This document shows, piece after piece, positions 60,814 through 64,000 of a DNA stretch of 64,000 nt (its first letter is position 1; each line of letters opens with the position of its first letter). The DNA lies in contig JACKAG010000001.1 of NCBI GenBank assembly GCA_020635195.1, forward strand, positions 186,001 to 250,000. The letters are read 5' to 3'. A program made the position numbers and the translations under genes. The notes beneath the pieces are model-generated. The model searched no databases. It worked only from the letters and a program-made list of their open reading frames with translations, and was not told the origin of the DNA. The stretch is from Deltaproteobacteria bacterium. GTDB taxonomy: Bacteria; Bdellovibrionota_B; Oligoflexia; Oligoflexales; Bog-1112.

Positions 60814-61000
60814 ATATGCGACAACTCACTTTTGATCCTTATCATCTGATCCGAAAAACAGAACACATGATACGCAGATTTCGCTGCGAATTTCCAGTCT
60901 TTTACAGATTGATTTGCACAATCCTGCAAAAATCATTAGCCTGATATGGTTTGTTCTTCCCGGGATTTTTTTTCCGGACAGCCGGAGTTCTGAACTTTCT

Positions 61001-62302
61001 ATGAAAATCCTGCACAGCTCTGACTGGCATATTGGTCATACCCTTTGTGGAAAAAAACGTTATCCGGAATTTTCTGCTTTTCTCAGCTGGCTTCTTGAGA
61101 CTTTGAGCCGTGAGCAGGTTGATCTGTTGATTGTTGCCGGAGATATCTTTGACAGCAGTACGCCAGGGAGTCAGGCACAAACGCTTTATTATGATTTTCT
61201 CTCAGCGGTTAAGACGACAGGTTGCCGTCATGTGATTCTGGTTGCCGGAAATCATGATTCCCCCAGCCTTCTGGAAGCCCCGGCAGAGCTGCTGAAGGAT
61301 ATGGGGATTCATGTGGTGGGGGAGAGTCCGGAGCAGCCCCCGGACACTGTGATCCTTCTCAGGAACCAGGAGGGAGAAGAGGAGGCGGTTGTCTGTGGAA
61401 TCCCGTACTTGCGGGAAACAAGAATGAGGGGAATGCTTCCCGGAGAAAGCCTCAGGGACAAGCAGGCCAGGTTGTTGCAGGGAATCCGCCAATATTATCA
61501 GGAAGCCACTGCAGCAGCCTTCGCACTGAGAGAGGAGATCTGCCAGCAAAAGGGTGGCCGATATGTTCCGGTGATTGCAACAGGGCATCTTTTTGTGCGG
61601 GGGGGCTACTGCCATGATGAAGATGGTATGCGCGAACTCTATGTGGGGACCCTTGCCCAGGTCGCTTGTGATGCCTTTCCTGTGGCTCTTGATTATCTGG
61701 CGCTTGGACACCTTCACAGAGAGCAGATCGTTGGCAGAACAGAGCACTTCAGATACAGTGGAGCTCCTCTGACTCTTGGCTTTGGCGATGTCGGCCAGAC
61801 GCGGGCTGTCACACTTGTGGATCTGGAGAGGGACCAGAGAAAGATCTGCTCCCTACCTGTTCCGGAATTTCAGTCTCTGCTACGTATCCGTGGGGATACG
61901 GATGCTGTTCTGGCAGAGCTGCACCTGCTGATTGCTGCAGGCAGCCGGGCATGGGTTGAAATCGAGTATACGGGAGAGTTCTGGAATTATGATCTGCGGG
62001 ATCAGCTTGCTGAACTGACCGAAGGACATGAACTGGAAATTCTCAGAATCCGCTATGATCGCGGTCATCATCCGGGTCTTTTTTCGCAGGGGGGAGCCGA
62101 AGAACTGAGCGCTCTTGCACCGGCGGATGTCTTCTCTCGCTGTCTTTTGGCCCATCAGGTGTCAGAGGAGGACCGGGTGCTTTTAGAGGCATGTTTCGGG
62201 GATATTCTCCTTTCTATAGATGAAGAGGATGGAAGCGCGGATGAAGATCCTCTGGCTCAGGCTCAGAAACCTGAACTCCCTACAGGGGGAGTGGTGCATT
62301 GA
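61001..62302 (+). CDS. sbcD: Exonuclease subunit SbcD (Mre11-like)
   Basis: SbcD is the nuclease of the SbcCD complex, which cleaves hairpins and protein-blocked DNA ends. The metallophosphoesterase motifs are present: HSSDWHIGHTL, LIVAGDIFDSS, LVAGNHDSP, ATGHLFV and LALGHLHREQ. The C-terminal capping domain is of normal size. ATG 61001 (MKILHSSDWH) matches the family N-terminus; the ORF start at 60914 adds an unrelated leader. It overlaps sbcC. Confidence 0.95.
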   Translation: MKILHSSDWHIGHTLCGKKRYPEFSAFLSWLLETLSREQVDLLIVAGDIFDSSTPGSQAQTLYYDFLSAVKTTGCRHVILVAGNHDSPSLLEAPAELLKDMGIHVVGESPEQPPDTVILLRNQEGEEEAVVCGIPYLRETRMRGMLPGESLRDKQARLLQGIRQYYQEATAAAFALREEICQQKGGRYVPVIATGHLFVRGGYCHDEDGMRELYVGTLAQVACDAFPVALDYLALGHLHREQIVGRTEHFRYSGAPLTLGFGDVGQTRAVTLVDLERDQRKICSLPVPEFQSLLRIRGDTDAVLAELHLLIAAGSRAWVEIEYTGEFWNYDLRDQLAELTEGHELEILRIRYDRGHHPGLFSQGGAEELSALAPADVFSRCLLAHQVSEEDRVLLEACFGDILLSIDEEDGSADEDPLAQAQKPELPTGGVVH

Positions 62303-64000
62303 CTTTACCCATCAGGACTATACAGCGGATGGAATTTTTGCCTTAACAGGCCCTACAGGCTCCGGAAAAAGCACGATACTGGATGCGATTTCCCTTGCTC
62401 TTTATGGGCAGACACCTCGTCTTGGCAGGATATCAAAAAGCAGCAATGAGATCATGAGCCGGCAGTCTGGCGACTGTCTGGCCGAGCTGGTCTTCAGTAA
62501 TGGAAAGGGGCGATTTCGCTGTCAGTGGGCTCAGCATCGGAGCAGACATAAGCCGGGAGCTCGTCTTGCAGAGGCCTCCCATGAGATTTCCGATGATCTG
62601 ACGGGGCAGCTGATTGAGAGCCGCAAGAGTAAGGTTGTTGCCAGACTTACGGAAATCAGTGGTCTGTCTCCGGATCAGTTCAGCCGTGCCGTTCTCTTAG
62701 CTCAGGGGGGCTTTGACCTTTTTCTGCGTTCGGATGCTGAACAGAAATCAAAGGTCCTGGAGCAGATTACCGGAACAGAGATTTATTCAGAAATTTCCCG
62801 CAGGGCTTTTATCAGGGCCAGAGACGAGGGTCAGAAGCTGAAGGAGCTGACTCAGGCGCTTGGTGCTCAGGATGACTTTAGTCCGGAACTGTGTCAGACC
62901 CGGAAGGCAGAACTGATAGTCCTGCAGGAGCAGGATTTACAGCTCCGGAACCGTCTCGCAGAACTCAGAAAAACTCTGGACTGTATCCGTCAGTCAGAAG
63001 AATTAAAACTTCGGCTTCATGAGCTAAAAGAGGCTCTTGAGGCAGCAAAACAGGAGCTTTTTGATTTTGCTCCTGAGCAGAAAAAACTGACATCCGCTCT
63101 GGCAGCCCTGACACTCGCAGAGCCTTATCATGAGTTGTGTCAGCTGAGATCTCAGCTCAGGCAGAATCAACAGGCCCTTGGAGAGCAGGAAGCAGAGCAG
63201 GAGACTGCTGAGGAAGAGCTGGCGGCGCTTGCAGAATCCCTGCGGCAGGCCCGCACGGATCTTTGCGGTGCCCGTAAACAACTGGATGAGGGATCTTTGC
63301 TGTTCGGACAGATTCGCCGGATTGAACAGGAGCTTGTGCGGCTGAGGGAGGAAGAAGAAGAGCAGGAGCAGAACTGTGAACATGCCAGGCGAGAAAAAGT
63401 AATACTTCAGGATCTGCGGGAGCAGCTTCAGGAAGAGCAGGCAACTCTGCTCAGAGAGATACATCAGGCAGAAGAATTCCCGGAAGCTGATGGGTTGCGT
63501 GGTGAAATGACTGCAACACTCCCGGCACTCTTTGAGAATCTCTGTGAAACCCGCAGACAGTTGCGTGTCCGGCTGAAAGAGAGTCAGGCTCTGGAACAGA
63601 GTGCGGCACAGGGTCTTGCTGCTCATCAGTCTGTGCTGTCCCCCCTCAGAGAGTGCGTTTCGAAAACAGAAGAAGAGATTGCAGAGCAGAAACAGGCTCT
63701 GATAAAGCTCCGCTCTGAGCGTATGACTCTTCTTGATGGTGCATCTCTGCGTGAAAAACGTGAAGAGCTCAGACAGGCGCAGGTCCTCAGGGCAAGAATG
63801 GAGCGCCTGGAAGATCTGCGGGGGGAACTGACAGATGGGCAGCCATGTTTTTTATGTGGTGCAGTGGAGCATCCTTTCTGTCAGCCTGTATCCAGGGTTT
63901 CTGAAGCCGCTAATGAAACAGAAGACCTTAGTCGGCTTATTCAGACTGCTGAAAGCATGGAGGAAGGCATTGAAAAAAGTGAGAGCCGGATGCGGGATCT
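62241..64000 (+). CDS. sbcC: Exonuclease subunit SbcC (Rad50-like), truncated by the window end
   Basis: ATG 62241 lies 62 bases inside sbcD. The product begins MKILWLRLRNLNSLQGEW, then Walker A GPTGSGKSTILDAI, the Q-loop region (LLAQGGFDLFLR), and a long coiled coil. The zinc hook CFLCGAVEHPFC is near residue 535, so the window ends just past the hook. The second coiled-coil arm, signature and Walker B lie to the right. About 586 codons are visible, all open. Confidence 0.95.
   Translation, partial: MKILWLRLRNLNSLQGEWCIDFTHQDYTADGIFALTGPTGSGKSTILDAISLALYGQTPRLGRISKSSNEIMSRQSGDCLAELVFSNGKGRFRCQWAQHRSRHKPGARLAEASHEISDDLTGQLIESRKSKVVARLTEISGLSPDQFSRAVLLAQGGFDLFLRSDAEQKSKVLEQITGTEIYSEISRRAFIRARDEGQKLKELTQALGAQDDFSPELCQTRKAELIVLQEQDLQLRNRLAELRKTLDCIRQSEELKLRLHELKEALEAAKQELFDFAPEQKKLTSALAALTLAEPYHELCQLRSQLRQNQQALGEQEAEQETAEEELAALAESLRQARTDLCGARKQLDEGSLLFGQIRRIEQELVRLREEEEEQEQNCEHARREKVILQDLREQLQEEQATLLREIHQAEEFPEADGLRGEMTATLPALFENLCETRRQLRVRLKESQALEQSAAQGLAAHQSVLSPLRECVSKTEEEIAEQKQALIKLRSERMTLLDGASLREKREELRQAQVLRARMERLEDLRGELTDGQPCFLCGAVEHPFCQPVSRVSEAANETEDLSRLIQTAESMEEGIEKSESRMRD

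Overview
The window comes from a Gram-negative, flagellated bacterium. It carries outer-membrane lipoproteins, a LolA-like protein, a beta-barrel protein and flagellar hook, cap and cap-chaperone genes. Other content is a long-form aromatic amino acid hydroxylase, menaquinone synthesis by the futalosine route (mqnD), a membrane pyrophosphatase and a Chlamydia-style Lys/Ser-rich histone-like protein. Secreted ankyrin-repeat proteins and a secreted RING-IBR-RING (RBR) protein point to life with a eukaryotic host or predator. I read this as a deltaproteobacterial-type lineage (Bdellovibrionota/Oligoflexia-like), but no rRNA or tRNA is present to confirm it. I saw no tRNA, rRNA, CRISPR array or intact mobile element.

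Layout. 1-3.2 kb is accessory DNA: an alpha/beta-hydrolase lipoprotein, a dehydrogenase scrap, a Fic protein and a decayed IS5-type transposase. 3.2-6.5 kb is the minus-strand gmk-spoT stringent-response operon. 6.6-11.4 kb is a plus-strand run with an S8 protease, the aromatic amino acid hydroxylase and two unknown envelope proteins. 11.3-17.4 kb holds a GT2 glycosyltransferase, a truncated globin, a Ser/Thr kinase next to a PP2C phosphatase, mqnD with a pseudouridine synthase, a cyclophilin and a small OB-fold protein. 17.4-20.3 kb is the most unusual part. It has a secreted membrane-anchored RBR protein broken by one frameshift, a divergent secreted ankyrin protein, and a relict of a second RBR signal peptide. 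20.4-23.4 kb holds hppA and the histone-like gene. 23.7-29.2 kb has a 734-residue helical protein of unknown function diverging from a histidine kinase, receiver and HD phosphohydrolase operon. 29.3-30.6 kb has a frameshifted lipoprotein gene and a second secreted ankyrin protein.

30.6-36.2 kb is one long minus-strand operon: ribB(A), ribH, nusB, an unknown gene, a sensor kinase, an OmpR-type regulator and dapF. 36.4-40.6 kb holds ftsB and two large exported proteins, one with repeated Cys/Trp modules. 40.6-43.5 kb is prfB-dprA-secretion ATPase, with overlapping or nearly touching genes and a canonical RF2 programmed frameshift at the start. 44-49.6 kb has a papain-like lipoprotein and the fliD-fliS-flgE genes. 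49.7-56.6 kb carries an acetyltransferase, a five-gene Lol-like ABC export operon ending in an outer-membrane barrel, and a NUDIX hydrolase. 56.7-60.8 kb has two tandem paralogous 7-TM histidine kinases and an APH-type phosphotransferase. 61-64 kb is sbcD-sbcC, with sbcC running off the window.

Starts were moved downstream of the longest ORF wherever a ribosome binding site, lipobox or family N-terminus supported it. Two genes (RBR and the 29.4 kb lipoprotein) would be restored by changing one base in a short G run. They may be recent pseudogenes, slippage-controlled genes or base-calling errors.
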